Positions 1 through 8,401 of a stretch of 64,000 nucleotides of DNA are shown in pieces. A model generated the notes under the pieces. The model saw only the letters and a program-made list of their open reading frames with translations. It was not told the origin of the DNA and searched no databases. The stretch spans positions 20,125 through 84,124 of the forward strand of contig NZ_BPQE01000024.1 of assembly GCF_022179085.1 (NCBI RefSeq), in the 5' to 3' direction. The DNA is from Methylobacterium aerolatum. Lineage in GTDB: Bacteria; Pseudomonadota; Alphaproteobacteria; Rhizobiales; Beijerinckiaceae. The position numbers were made by a program, and so were the translations under genes. How positions within the stretch are numbered: the first letter of the stretch is position 1; every line of letters starts with the position of its first letter.

Positions 1-813
1 CGAAGCTTGAGTAGCAGCGGTTGAGAGCGCACGAGGGTCAGCGCGCAGGAGTGGCGCCCAAGACGCACAGTAGGCCGCGTGGTCGGGGTGAGGCGTGCGC
101 GCGATGCCTAGATCCGCCAGCACGAAGGCGGCGCCAAGCTCAGCCACGAGTTCCTCCGCAGCGTACGCTCGGGCGCCGAACCGGCCGGTGAGGTCGCGGG
201 CGAGTCTGTCAGGGGCACCGGTCCAGTGTACGAGCTCGTGCGCGAGCGTGCCGGCGTAGCTAGTCGACGAGCGGAAGACGGTGCGGGGCGGTAGGTGGAT
301 CGCGTCGGTGGCCGGCACGTAGCAGGCGCGATTGCCGCCATGCTGGATAGTGACGCCGGTGGCCGCGACGAACGCGTCGAAGGCCGGCAGCGAGTCTGAG
401 GTGATGCCGGACACTGGTGCGTCAGCAAGCGGCGGTGCGGCATCGACCTGGGCGGCGTTGAAGACGTAGGCAGCTCGGGCGACGAAGGGGGCACCGTCGG
501 TCGTGTCTTCATCGGTCCCGCGGGGCAGCTCTCTGTAGAACAGCACGAGGGTTCCGCGCTCGGCCTTGCGGACTTGCGCCTCGAGCGCCGCCCATTGCCG
601 GTAGGTGGCCCAGCGCGCATCGGCGTAGTTGTTGGCCTGCGCCGCGCACCACAGCGCCAGGACGTTGATGCCACGGTAGCGCCGGCCGGTGCGGACGTTG
701 CGGGGCATCGGGTCGGCGCCGTGCCAGGGCGGTGTCCACGAACCGGGATCAGCGGTCTCAAGCTGCGCGATGATAGTCGCGGCGAGTCGGGCGTGCAGGT
801 CGTTGACTGGCAT
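1..813 (-). CDS. ArdC-like antirestriction protein / zincin metallopeptidase, C-terminus cut by window edge
   Basis: An open frame runs on the minus strand from an ATG at 813 to the window edge, 271 residues without a stop, so the C-terminus lies outside. The N-terminal half has the look of the ArdC single-stranded-DNA-binding domain (a WxPPWHG-like start, then GRRYRGINVLALW and a WATYRQWAALEAQVRK stretch). The second half carries the zinc-protease motif HELVHWTG at about 191-198, with EELVAELGAAF about 20 residues later, as in ArdC-type zincins. ArdC proteins are carried by conjugative plasmids and protect incoming DNA from host restriction. The assignment rests on motifs and domain order read directly. 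The protein is typically about 290-320 residues, so little is missing. It suggests that this edge belongs to a plasmid or an integrative element. Confidence 0.85.
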   Translation of the reverse strand, partial: MPVNDLHARLAATIIAQLETADPGSWTPPWHGADPMPRNVRTGRRYRGINVLALWCAAQANNYADARWATYRQWAALEAQVRKAERGTLVLFYRELPRGTDEDTTDGAPFVARAAYVFNAAQVDAAPPLADAPVSGITSDSLPAFDAFVAATGVTIQHGGNRACYVPATDAIHLPPRTVFRSSTSYAGTLAHELVHWTGAPDRLARDLTGRFGARAYAAEELVAELGAAFVLADLGIARTPHPDHAAYCASWAPLLRADPRALSTAATQAS

Positions 814-1595
814 GAAGGGTGGGCTCCGGTGCAGCCACGGCGTTGGCTGCCTCGGCGCGGGGTTCCCTCAGGTGCGGCGGCTTTTCACAGAAGCCTTGTA
901 GAGCGACAGCTGGGCCGAGGCGGTGGTGCCGGCTCCGTGCTCCCTGTCATGCCCCGGATCTTGGTGAACGTTTGAGGGAGATCGGCTTGCTGAAGGCAAG
1001 GCTTTGCCGGTGAGCGGCAAAGCCACGCTCCACCGCGGAGGTCCGGATCCCGGAGCCACGCCGTCGGTCGATCGGCGGATCGAGGTGCAACCTTTCGACA
1101 GGTAGGCCGGGGCTGTGCGGTCGGCCTTTACACACCGCTTCCCGTCAGCTTGGACGGCCAGCGCGGACGGACCCCTCCGCTTGATCCGCGGTGCGTTGGG
1201 GTCGTCTTGCAGGGGTGGGGCTACCCGTGTACCTACATCCTGCGATCCGTAAAGTACAGGACCGCTTTTCATACCGATGCCCTTCGGCTTGCGACTCGGC
1301 GATCCCCATCCCGCATGGCTGGCGGTGGAGGCTCGAGGCTCATAGGGAGCGTGGCTTTTCTCTTGGCGAATAGAAGCTCGCGGCCATGTAGTTCAGGCGG
1401 CGAAGCGTTTCGGCGTCTAAGATAGAAAACGAGGAGACGCCCGAGGGATAGCCACGCCTCACCCTAGCGGAGATAGGCTCAAGAGGGGGAGCAGAGATAT
1501 TTGAGAGATGATCCTGCTGTTCCTCGCAGGTATGCAGTCAGAATATTAATTCGATGTGAGAGCATATCTCGCGGCTATGGGTGAGACGCTGCCGA
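814..1595. other. intergenic stretch, no convincing gene
   Basis: About 780 bases follow the ArdC-like gene. Several short open frames exist on both strands but none has a recognisable domain, a good ribosome site or a credible composition; they look like chance frames in high-GC DNA. I saw no repeat or RNA gene. The upstream control region of the ArdC-like gene should lie just above 813. Confidence 0.5.
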
Positions 1596-1856
1596 TCAAT
1601 TTTGATCAGCCAAAGTGATATAGTTTTTGGCTGATTGGAAGCAATGCGTGACCTGCGCATCGATTTGCGTTACTTTGACAGTGGCCGCATCAAAGTTTGA
1701 CGTGATTAATGTCATGGTGCTGCTGACGAAGGATTCGATCTTGGTCAACGGCCCGACAGAAGTGAAGGACTCACGAGCATTGACTACATAGGGAATGGAA
1801 GCCCGAAGCTGCCCTTCTGCTTTGCGCCCATCCCGGTCATACAATCGCATCCTCAC
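1596..1856 (-). CDS. small hypothetical protein (uncertain)
   Basis: An 86-codon frame with a GTG start at 1856 or an ATG at 1850. The codon use is less GC-rich than the neighbours and the protein has a balanced composition, ending in a stretch rich in T, Q, N and A. I do not recognise a family and see no signal peptide or membrane segment. There is no strong Shine-Dalgarno sequence. It stands alone between two stretches without genes. It could be a small real gene, the tail of a decayed gene, or a chance frame. Confidence 0.25.
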   Translation of the reverse strand: MRMRLYDRDGRKAEGQLRASIPYVVNARESFTSVGPLTKIESFVSSTMTLITSNFDAATVKVTQIDAQVTHCFQSAKNYITLADQN

Positions 1857-2029
1857 AATGCCTGAAAGCAGACATGCAAGCTCGGCATCGATTGTTCGGC
1901 GGCAGCAACGCGTCGATCCGCACTGCCGTGCTGTGAGGTCTTCGGCCGTCCACGGTCACCGACCAACGTCGCGAGTCGGTGTGCCATGTATCATTGTGCT
2001 ATGGAGTGCGGGGAGGATGACACCTCAGG

Positions 2030-2518
2030 ATGCGGTCCATCGGTCAGCACCTCGTCGACGCATGGCCGCGCCTGTATCGCTACGCGTTGGCCCTGACGCG
2101 CGAGCCTGACGCCGCACGTGACCTGATGCAGCAGAGCGCTCTCAAGGCTCTTTCCACGCGGACGACTCCCCGTGAGCCTCGGGCGGCCCGCGCCTACCTG
2201 TTCCAGATTGTGCGCCACGCCTGGATCGACCGGATCCGCCGTTCCCGCATCCGCACCGAGGACGATCTCCTCGAGTGGCCCGACGAGGGGTTCGACGACC
2301 GCCTAATCGAGGCCATCGCAGTGCGCCAAGCCTTCGCCGCCCTCGACGCACCCTGCCGGTCTGTCGTGACCTGCGTGGATGTCGAAGGCTTGAGCTACCG
2401 GGAGACCGCCGAGCGGCTCGGTATTCCCATCGGCACGGTCATGAGCCGACTGCACAGGGCGAGGAGGATCATGCTGCACCGGATCGCCGGGACATCCGAT
2501 GGGAGCGAGGTGCCGTGA
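2030..2518 (+). CDS. ECF-type RNA polymerase sigma factor (first pair)
   Basis: A 162-residue sigma-70 family factor of the extracytoplasmic-function class. Region 2 lies at about residues 8-70 (a RLYRYALALTREPDAARDL motif that binds core and the -10 element). Region 4 lies at about 105-155 with the helix-turn-helix LSYRETAERLGIPIGTVMSRL that reads the -35 element. Only these two domains are present, as is usual for the class. The stop codon overlaps the start of the next gene by one base (TGATG), which is typical of translational coupling to its anti-sigma factor. A paralogous pair sits at 7015-8318, on the other side of the sulfite dehydrogenase genes, so one or both pairs probably control that block. 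Confidence 0.93.
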   Translation: MRSIGQHLVDAWPRLYRYALALTREPDAARDLMQQSALKALSTRTTPREPRAARAYLFQIVRHAWIDRIRRSRIRTEDDLLEWPDEGFDDRLIEAIAVRQAFAALDAPCRSVVTCVDVEGLSYRETAERLGIPIGTVMSRLHRARRIMLHRIAGTSDGSEVP

Positions 2519-3222
2519 TGCGCTGGGAGACCCTCAATGCCTATGTCGATGGGGAGCTCGATGCGCAGAGCCGGCACGAGGTCTCGGAGTCGCTGGCCCG
2601 GGACCCGGTCCTGGCGGCGCGGGTCGCGACCCTCACCCGGCTGAAGCAGGGTGTGAAGGCGGCGGTCGTGCGGCCCCGCGGCGCGCCCATCGCCCGCGCC
2701 TCCCTCGGATGGGCCTGCGCCGCGGCCTTGGCCGTCCTCATCGGCGCCGGGTGGCTGGTGATGGCGTCACGGCCCCCAGCCGACCCCGCGCGTGCGGCCT
2801 TCACCGCCTGGAGCGCGGCGGGCTCGCCCACGAACGACGTGCGGCTTGCGGGCGGCTTGCGTGGCTTCCCCCTCGATCTCGGGGCGGCCGGCTTCCGCTT
2901 GGTCTACCTGTCCCCGGACGACGGTGCGGCCGGTCGCCTCGCTGGGTACGAGGGGCGCCATGGCTGCCGTCTGGCCCTGTGGAGCGGGTCGGCGCCTGCC
3001 CAGGCCGGTCTCGCAATCGCGGAAGGCAGCGGCGGCCTGCGTCTGGCCCGCTGGGACAGCGAGGGGCGCCACTATGTCCTTCTGTCCGAGACGGTGCCGG
3101 CCGAGCGGTTCGCCCTGCTGGCCGAGGCGGTCGTTCTGCTCACCGCCCCGGACATGACCGACCGCCTGCGCATCGCCCTGGACCGGGCCACCGGCCTCCC
3201 GGAGCGCCCCTGCGCCGGGTGA
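2518..3222 (+). CDS. transmembrane anti-sigma factor (first pair)
   Basis: 234 residues, starting at the ATG that overlaps the sigma stop codon. The N-terminal cytoplasmic helical part opens with LNAYVDGELDAQSRHEV, the signature of the anti-sigma fold. A single membrane segment lies at about residues 62-85 (an A/L/V/G-rich stretch ending GWLVMAS). A periplasmic sensor domain of about 145 residues follows. The HxxxCxxC zinc motif of ZAS anti-sigma factors is absent, so a thiol-zinc switch is not expected. The periplasmic domain aligns by eye with that of the second anti-sigma at 7521-8318 (a GFRL stretch, then alternating hydrophobic strands ending in a Y-V-L/V-stretch). The signal it reads is unknown; periplasmic redox or sulfite stress is a guess from the neighbours. 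Confidence 0.88.
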   Translation: MRWETLNAYVDGELDAQSRHEVSESLARDPVLAARVATLTRLKQGVKAAVVRPRGAPIARASLGWACAAALAVLIGAGWLVMASRPPADPARAAFTAWSAAGSPTNDVRLAGGLRGFPLDLGAAGFRLVYLSPDDGAAGRLAGYEGRHGCRLALWSGSAPAQAGLAIAEGSGGLRLARWDSEGRHYVLLSETVPAERFALLAEAVVLLTAPDMTDRLRIALDRATGLPERPCAG

Positions 3223-3342
3223 GGGGCGAGGACGGACTTTATTTCGATCCGCCGCGAATAGACTGGGGGCGCCATGCGTCTCCTCCTCCGCACAGCGCGG
3301 GCCTGGTCACCGGAGCCACGCGCGGACGGGGAGGACTTTCGA

Positions 3343-4554
3343 ATGCTCGACAGACGGGATCTCATCAGGCGCGCGGGCCTCACGGCCCTGGCGGGCCTCG
3401 GCGGCGGCAGCCTCGCTCCGCTGCGGGCGCTCGCGGAAGACGCGGCCACGCTGCCCTTCGGCAACGGCGAACGGCCCTTGGTGGCCTATCCGGGCAAGCG
3501 CCCGCTGCTCCAGATGACCGCGCGCCCGCCGCAGCTGGAGACCCCGTTCTCGGTGTTCGACGAGGGCGCGATCACGCCCAACGACGCGTTCTTCGTCCGC
3601 TACCATCTCGCCGACATCCCGACCGAGATCGATCCCGAGACCTACCGGGTCGCGATCAAGGGGCATGTCGAGCAGGAGGTCTCGCTCTCGCTCGCCGATT
3701 TGAAGGCGATGCCGACAACCGAGATCGTCGCGGTCAACCAATGCTCGGGCAATTCCCGCGGCTTCTTCGAACCGCGCATGGCCGGCGGGCAGCTGGCCAA
3801 CGGGGCGATGGGCTGTGCTCGCTGGACCGGCGTGCCGCTGAAGGCGGTGCTCGACAAGGCTGGGGTGAAGGCGGGCGCCGTCGAGGTCGCCTTTACCGGC
3901 CTCGACGGCCCTGTGATCCCTGAGACGCCGGACTTCGCCAAGTCGCTGAAGATCGACCACGCCCGTGACGGGCAGGTGATGCTCGCCTGGGGCATGAACG
4001 GGCAGGACCTGCCCTGGCTCAACGGCTATCCCCTGCGCCTCGTCGTGCCGGGCTTCTACGGCACCTACTGGGTCAAGCACCTGGAAAGCGTCAGCGTGCT
4101 CGACAAACCCTTCGACGGCTTCTGGATGCAGAAGGCCTATCGCATCCCCGACAACGACTGCGCCTGCACCCAACCCGGCAAGGCGGCGGACAAGACCGTG
4201 CCGATCAACCGGTTCACCGTGCGCTCCTTCCTCACCAACCTGACCGACGGGGCGGATGTGAAGGCCGGGCACACGCCCTTGCGCGGCATCGCCTTCGACG
4301 GTGGCTCGGGAATCAAGTCGGTGGCGGTCTCGACCGACGACGGCAAGACCTGGACGGAGGCGCAACTCGGGCAGGATCTCGGCCCCTACGCCTTCCGGCC
4401 CTGGACCCTCGATGCGGACCTGTCGCCGGGCGCGCACGCGATCCGGGTGCGAGCCACGGGCAACGACGGGGTGAGCCAGCCGATTGAGCCGCGCTGGAAC
4501 CCGGCCGGATACCTGCGCAACGTGGTCGAGACCACCCGCGTGCGCGCGGCCTGA
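3343..4554 (+). CDS. periplasmic molybdenum sulfite dehydrogenase catalytic subunit (SorA-like)
   Basis: 403 residues. It probably oxidises sulfite to sulfate in the periplasm and passes the electrons to the cytochrome c encoded next. The start was placed at the ATG at 3343, preceded by GGGGAGGA, rather than an in-frame ATG 69 bases upstream, because the protein then begins with a twin-arginine-like export signal (RRDLIRRAG and a hydrophobic stretch). The oxidoreductase molybdopterin-binding domain spans about 75-280. Its molybdenum-ligating cysteine is C134 in VNQCSGNSRGFFEP, the motif typical of SorA rather than of nitrate reductase. A Mo-co dimerisation domain follows at about 285-395. The gene lies 120 bases after the anti-sigma gene. 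Identity of the exact substrate is inferred from the family. Confidence 0.9.
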   Translation: MLDRRDLIRRAGLTALAGLGGGSLAPLRALAEDAATLPFGNGERPLVAYPGKRPLLQMTARPPQLETPFSVFDEGAITPNDAFFVRYHLADIPTEIDPETYRVAIKGHVEQEVSLSLADLKAMPTTEIVAVNQCSGNSRGFFEPRMAGGQLANGAMGCARWTGVPLKAVLDKAGVKAGAVEVAFTGLDGPVIPETPDFAKSLKIDHARDGQVMLAWGMNGQDLPWLNGYPLRLVVPGFYGTYWVKHLESVSVLDKPFDGFWMQKAYRIPDNDCACTQPGKAADKTVPINRFTVRSFLTNLTDGADVKAGHTPLRGIAFDGGSGIKSVAVSTDDGKTWTEAQLGQDLGPYAFRPWTLDADLSPGAHAIRVRATGNDGVSQPIEPRWNPAGYLRNVVETTRVRAA

Positions 4555-4567
4555 GGGAGTGATGAGA

Positions 4568-4888
4568 ATGACCCGCATCACCCTCGCCCTGACGGTGGCC
4601 CTCGCCCTCGCGGCCGGCACGGCACTCGCCGCGCCCAAATCCTACGAAATGCCCGAACCGACCGCGACCCTGCGCGCGCCGAAGGCCGGCACGCACGCGG
4701 AGGGCTTCGAGGCGGCCCAGGCGAACTGCCTCGTCTGCCACTCGCCGGACTACATCGCCATGCAGCCGCCGGGCAAAGGCGCAGCCTTCTGGGAGTCCGA
4801 GGTGACCAAGATGGTCAAGGTCTACCATGCGCCGATCGACGAGGCGCAGGCCAAGGCCATCGCCGCCTACCTCACCGACACCTATTGA
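4568..4888 (+). CDS. cytochrome c subunit of the sulfite dehydrogenase (SorB-like)
   Basis: 106 residues with a cleavable signal peptide (a hydrophobic stretch ending GTALAAPK) and one heme-attachment motif, ANCLVCH, at about residue 55. It is a small monoheme c-type cytochrome acting in the periplasm as electron acceptor for the preceding molybdenum subunit. I chose the ATG at 4568 because GGGAG lies 8 bases upstream; an ATG six bases earlier at 4562 is too close to that site. The gene begins 13 bases after the stop of the catalytic subunit, so the two are one operon. A conserved methionine near SPDYIAMQPPG may be the sixth heme ligand. Confidence 0.9.
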   Translation: MTRITLALTVALALAAGTALAAPKSYEMPEPTATLRAPKAGTHAEGFEAAQANCLVCHSPDYIAMQPPGKGAAFWESEVTKMVKVYHAPIDEAQAKAIAAYLTDTY

Positions 4889-4898
4889 GGTTGGAAAT

Positions 4899-4926
4899 GG
4901 AGGGGCGGTCCTGCGACCGCCCCTCC
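4899..4926. terminator. bidirectional hairpin terminator between convergent genes
   Basis: A perfect 12-base-pair stem (GGAGGGGCGGTC paired with GACCGCCCCTCC) closes a CTGC loop. It lies between the convergent stop codons of the cytochrome gene (4888) and the beta-propeller gene (4932). There is no long T run, which is common for terminators in GC-rich alphaproteobacteria. Confidence 0.75.
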
Positions 4927-4931
4927 TCTCG

Positions 4932-6371
4932 TTACTGCGGCGCCTGCGTCTGGACCGTCGCGCCGGTCTCGCCGGGCTTGCCCTCGACGATGACGAGGCC
5001 GCGCCGCGCGGCCTCGTTGGCGTTCTGCGTCACCTGCCGGATCGGGCCGACGGCGTTGACGATGGCAGCGCCCGCCGGGTTCGTCATGAACGCCGCGAGC
5101 GGCTCCAGCGGCCCGGTGCCCTTCGGATCGGCCGACAGGGCCAGGACGTAGGGCTTCTTCGGCGTGAGGCCGGTCACCGCCGCTTGCAAGGTCTGCAGCA
5201 CGCCCTGGTCGAACAGCGTGACTTGCGTGGCGGCCTTGCCGTCCGGCCCGGCGAGCGTCAGCGTGCTCGATTGGCCCGCCGCGCCAAGCGGCTGGAGGTT
5301 CGGCGCGCCGGCGCCCTCCTGCACCGCCTCAGGAACGTAGGCGACGCCCTGCGGCCCCTGGCCGATCGGGATCGTGGCGATGACCGCGTTGCGGCCCGTG
5401 TCGATCACCGCGACGGCATCGGCATTCTCCAGGCCGACATAGATCCGCGTTCCATCGCCCGATGGCCAGAGGCCGTGGGGAAGCGCGCCGGTGGGAATGG
5501 TCGCGATCTGCGAGAAGTCGTCGGTGCGGAAGACCTTCACATGGTTCAGGCCACCGATCGTCACGTAGGCGAACTGCCCGGCCTTCGTGCGCGCGATGTT
5601 GACGTGGTTGGTGATCGGGCCCGTCTCGATGGTCTTGAGAGCCTTGAAGGGCGGCGTGGCCTCGAACACCTGGACGCGGCCGACGTCCTTGAGGGTAAAC
5701 CACACCTGCTTGCCATCGGGCGTCGCCGCGATGTCGGGGCAGAACGGGCTCTCCTGCTTGATCCGCCCGACGATCTCGCGGCTCTTCACGTCGATGGCGA
5801 CCGTCTCGGGGCTGAAGCTGGAGCAGACGTAGCCGTAGCGTCCGTCGGGCGAGAAGATCGTCATGCCCGGCCCGTTCGGCACCGTGATCCGGCCCGTCTC
5901 CTTGCCGGTCCCCGCATCGAGGATCGCGACGTAGTCCTCGCCCCGCATACTCACCCAGACCTCGCGACCGTCCGGCGTGAAGAACGCCTCGTGCGGCGAA
6001 CGGCCGACATAGGTCGTGTGGCGCACCGTGTTGGTGGCGGTGTCGATGAAGCTAACCGAATTCGAGCCGATCGAGACGGCGAGCAGGGTCTTGCGGTCGG
6101 GAGAGAAGCCCATCCCATGGACGAGAAGCTGGCCGCGATAGAGCGGGCTCAGGTTGGCGGGCGTCGTGTCGCCGAGGCGGATCACACCGAGGAGTTTGTT
6201 GGCGGCGGGATCGATCACCGAGACCGTGTTGGAGAACTGGTCCGAGGTGTAGAACCGGTCGCGGGGGCCGACCGGCACGTCCGGCGCCGAGGCGGACCCC
6301 GGTGCCTGACCCGCGAGTGCGGTTCCGCCGAGGTGGGCGAGCAGCAGGGCCGCCGGAATGACGTGTCGCAT
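4932..6371 (-). CDS. exported YncE/YVTN-type beta-propeller protein
   Basis: 479 residues from the ATG at 6371. The signal peptide ends near GGTALAGQ. The body is a seven-bladed YVTN/NHL-type propeller (residues about 40-350) with repeated units of the type FYTSDQFSNTVSVID, VWVSMRGEDYVAILD and IYVGLENADAVAVID. A roughly 120-residue C-terminal beta domain follows, with a linker around residues 350-365. Such proteins bind ligands or partner proteins in the periplasm and are often found next to c-type cytochromes and molybdoenzymes; no enzymatic activity can be read from the sequence. It is convergent with the sulfite dehydrogenase operon and shares a strand with the DUF305 gene 48 bases upstream, so those two are probably co-transcribed. 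Confidence 0.88.
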   Translation of the reverse strand: MRHVIPAALLLAHLGGTALAGQAPGSASAPDVPVGPRDRFYTSDQFSNTVSVIDPAANKLLGVIRLGDTTPANLSPLYRGQLLVHGMGFSPDRKTLLAVSIGSNSVSFIDTATNTVRHTTYVGRSPHEAFFTPDGREVWVSMRGEDYVAILDAGTGKETGRITVPNGPGMTIFSPDGRYGYVCSSFSPETVAIDVKSREIVGRIKQESPFCPDIAATPDGKQVWFTLKDVGRVQVFEATPPFKALKTIETGPITNHVNIARTKAGQFAYVTIGGLNHVKVFRTDDFSQIATIPTGALPHGLWPSGDGTRIYVGLENADAVAVIDTGRNAVIATIPIGQGPQGVAYVPEAVQEGAGAPNLQPLGAAGQSSTLTLAGPDGKAATQVTLFDQGVLQTLQAAVTGLTPKKPYVLALSADPKGTGPLEPLAAFMTNPAGAAIVNAVGPIRQVTQNANEAARRGLVIVEGKPGETGATVQTQAPQ

Positions 6372-6419
6372 CGTAAGGTCTCTTCGCGCTGACAAGTGGG
6401 AAGGTGAGCGGCGATCCGC

Positions 6420-6818
6420 TCAGTGATGGTGATGGGCCGGCATCCGCTGCGGCGTGGCTTGCGCGACCGGCCGCTCGGCCAGGGCGCGGCGCATGACCTC
6501 GATCTCCTGCGCCTGCTCGACGATGATGCCCTGCGCGAGCCGGCGCAGGACCGGATCGCGGCCATAGGCGAGTTCGGCCTTCGCCATTTCGATCGCGCCC
6601 TGATGGTGTGGGATCATCATCGCGGCGAAGTCCCGGTCGGGGTCGCCGGACGGCGCCACCGCCATATCCGCGTGCATTCGCGCCATCGATTGGGCCATCA
6701 TCGCATCGAAGCCGTCGGGAGCGGTCTGCGCATGCCCGGCGCGCATCATCATGCCGCCACTCAGGACGCCTCCAGCCATGAGCAGGGTGATGAGGATCGC
6801 CGTTGGTGCTCCGCGCAT
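6420..6818 (-). CDS. exported DUF305 protein
   Basis: 132 residues. The start at 6818 is preceded by GGGAGAC. A signal peptide or anchor (about residues 5-30, LITLLMAGGV) is followed by the DUF305 ferritin-like four-helix domain with the hallmark AAMMIPHHQGAIEMAK. A second conserved acidic helix (IIVEQAQEIEVM) follows. Methionines and histidines are plentiful, and the C-terminus is a run of four histidines preceded by QRMPA, which suggests copper binding. DUF305 proteins often sit beside copper-resistance and redox genes. Here it lies between the propeller protein and the second sigma factor, which runs divergently; its promoter and that of the sigma factor share the 196-base gap. Confidence 0.9.
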   Translation of the reverse strand: MRGAPTAILITLLMAGGVLSGGMMMRAGHAQTAPDGFDAMMAQSMARMHADMAVAPSGDPDRDFAAMMIPHHQGAIEMAKAELAYGRDPVLRRLAQGIIVEQAQEIEVMRRALAERPVAQATPQRMPAHHHH

Positions 6819-7014
6819 GATGTCTCCCACAGGGTCGAGGTCACGTGGGAAAGATGCAGGCGGGGCCGGGATATTCCCCGCTGCATCGTCGTGAACCGAT
6901 CACGGATGCGTGATCGGAATCCGAGGTCGAATCCCGGAATAAATCGGGCGCTTCCGGCATCTCTCGTCTGGGTGGTGGCGTGCGCACTGCCATCGACCCG
7001 ATCCGGAGACCGCC

Positions 7015-7524
7015 TTGGACGATCTCGCCGTCCTGATCGAACCGCAGATACCGGCCCTGCGCCGCTATGCGACCGCGCTGCTGCGTCAGCGCGAGGCGGC
7101 CGACGACCTCGTCCAGGACACGCTGGAAAGGGCGATCCGCGCATGGCCGCAGCGCCGCGAGGGCGACCTGCGCGCGTGGCTGTTCGCGATCCTGCGCAAC
7201 CGCTACCTCGAAGGCGTACGCCGCCGCCGGGGCATTGAAGTCGGCGTAGAGGCGCTGGACACGATCACCGACGCGGGGACCGATCCCGAAGCGGCCTTGG
7301 GCGCGCGGGACGTGCTCGATGGGATCGCCGCGCTGCCGGAGGAACAGCGATCCGTCCTGCTCCTCGTCGCGGTCGAGGACATGTCCTATGCCGAGGTCGC
7401 CGCCGTGCTCGCGGTCCCCGTCGGCACGGTAATGTCGCGCCTCAGCCGGGCGCGGGGGCGGATGCGCGCCTTTCTCGATCTGGCCCCCACGATCGTCACC
7501 GGGCATCTGCGGAGAGTGAAATGA
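7015..7524 (+). CDS. ECF-type RNA polymerase sigma factor (second pair)
   Basis: 169 residues, starting from a TTG at 7015 with CCGGAGAC just upstream. Region 2 covers about residues 8-70 (RRYATALLRQREAADDLVQDTLERA) and region 4 about 108-155, with the helix-turn-helix MSYAEVAAVLAVPVGTVMSRL. It is of the same class as the factor at 2030-2518, from which it differs clearly in sequence, so this is an old duplication or two related imports. Its last four bases overlap the start of the next gene (ATGA), which encodes its anti-sigma factor. Confidence 0.92.
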   Translation: MDDLAVLIEPQIPALRRYATALLRQREAADDLVQDTLERAIRAWPQRREGDLRAWLFAILRNRYLEGVRRRRGIEVGVEALDTITDAGTDPEAALGARDVLDGIAALPEEQRSVLLLVAVEDMSYAEVAAVLAVPVGTVMSRLSRARGRMRAFLDLAPTIVTGHLRRVK

Positions 7525-8318
7525 CCGCGTCCGACCCGCGTCCCATCGGCGAGGACGATCTGCACGCCTTCGTGGATGGACGGCTCGATCCGGGCCGCCG
7601 TGCCGGCGTCGAGGCGTGGCTCGCCGCGCATCCGGAGGCAGCTGCCCGGGTCGCCGCCGATCGGGAGGTGCGGGACCGCCTGCGGGCGCGGCTCGCGCCC
7701 GTGGCGGAGGAGCCGATCCCTGCCCGCCTTCGCATCGCGAACCTTGCGACCCCGCACCGGATGCGCATCTCGCGCTGGTGGACGAACGTGGCGGCGGCGG
7801 CGCTCCTGCTGGCCCTCGGTGGCGCATCCGGGTGGGTCGGGCGCGGCTCCATGCCGGGTCCAGGCGCCCCCACCGAACCGATGACGCAGGCGGCCGTCTC
7901 CGCCTTCCGCACCTACGTGGTCGAGGCCGCCCATCCGGTCGAGGTCCGCGCCGACGGCTCGTCCGACCTCGTGCAGTGGCTCACCGCGCGACTGGCGCGG
8001 CCTGTCACCGTGCCGGATCTGCAGGCGCAGGGTTTCCGGCTGATGGGCGGCCGCCTGCTCCCCGCCGGGGACGGGCTGGCGGCCATGCTGATGTACGACG
8101 ACGACCGAGGCACCCGTTTGACCCTCTATAGCCGGGCCGGGCCCTCCGGTGGCCGCGGCGTGTTTCGCTATGCCCGCGCGGACGACGTGGCGGCCTTCTC
8201 GTGGATCGATTCGGGCATGTCCTACGTGGTGACCGCCCGCACGGACGAAGCGCGGCTGCTCCGGGTCGCCCAGGCTGTCGATGCGCAGGTCTCGGGCCAA
8301 CGCGACGGTGCGCGGTGA
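7521..8318 (+). CDS. transmembrane anti-sigma factor (second pair)
   Basis: 265 residues, coupled to the sigma gene through an ATGA overlap. The N-terminal part (EDDLHAFVDGRLDPGRR) is the cytoplasmic anti-sigma domain. A membrane segment occurs at about residues 88-106 (AAAALLLALGGASGW), and a periplasmic domain of about 155 residues follows. Like its paralogue at 2518-3222 it has no HxxxCxxC zinc motif and no cysteine at all, so it must sense its signal by something other than thiol chemistry. The two periplasmic domains share a GFRL - MLMYDDDRGTRL-like layout, so they may read related cues. Confidence 0.87.
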   Translation: MTASDPRPIGEDDLHAFVDGRLDPGRRAGVEAWLAAHPEAAARVAADREVRDRLRARLAPVAEEPIPARLRIANLATPHRMRISRWWTNVAAAALLLALGGASGWVGRGSMPGPGAPTEPMTQAAVSAFRTYVVEAAHPVEVRADGSSDLVQWLTARLARPVTVPDLQAQGFRLMGGRLLPAGDGLAAMLMYDDDRGTRLTLYSRAGPSGGRGVFRYARADDVAAFSWIDSGMSYVVTARTDEARLLRVAQAVDAQVSGQRDGAR

Positions 8319-8401
8319 CGCGCGCGTCCGGTCTGCATGGAGACGCGACGGCCCCGCCTTACCTCCCCCGTCAGCCCAGGCCCTGCTGAGCCCGAGACGC
8401 C

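Noticed and set aside
4827-6392. 521-codon open frame on the plus strand
   Set aside because: It is antisense to the YVTN propeller gene, has no domain, and is rich in R, G, D and H as expected from reading GC-rich genes backwards.
6900-7014. GGAAT...CGTC promoter of the EcfG type before the second sigma gene
   Set aside because: The spacing between the two words (more than 20 bases) is too long for an ECF promoter.
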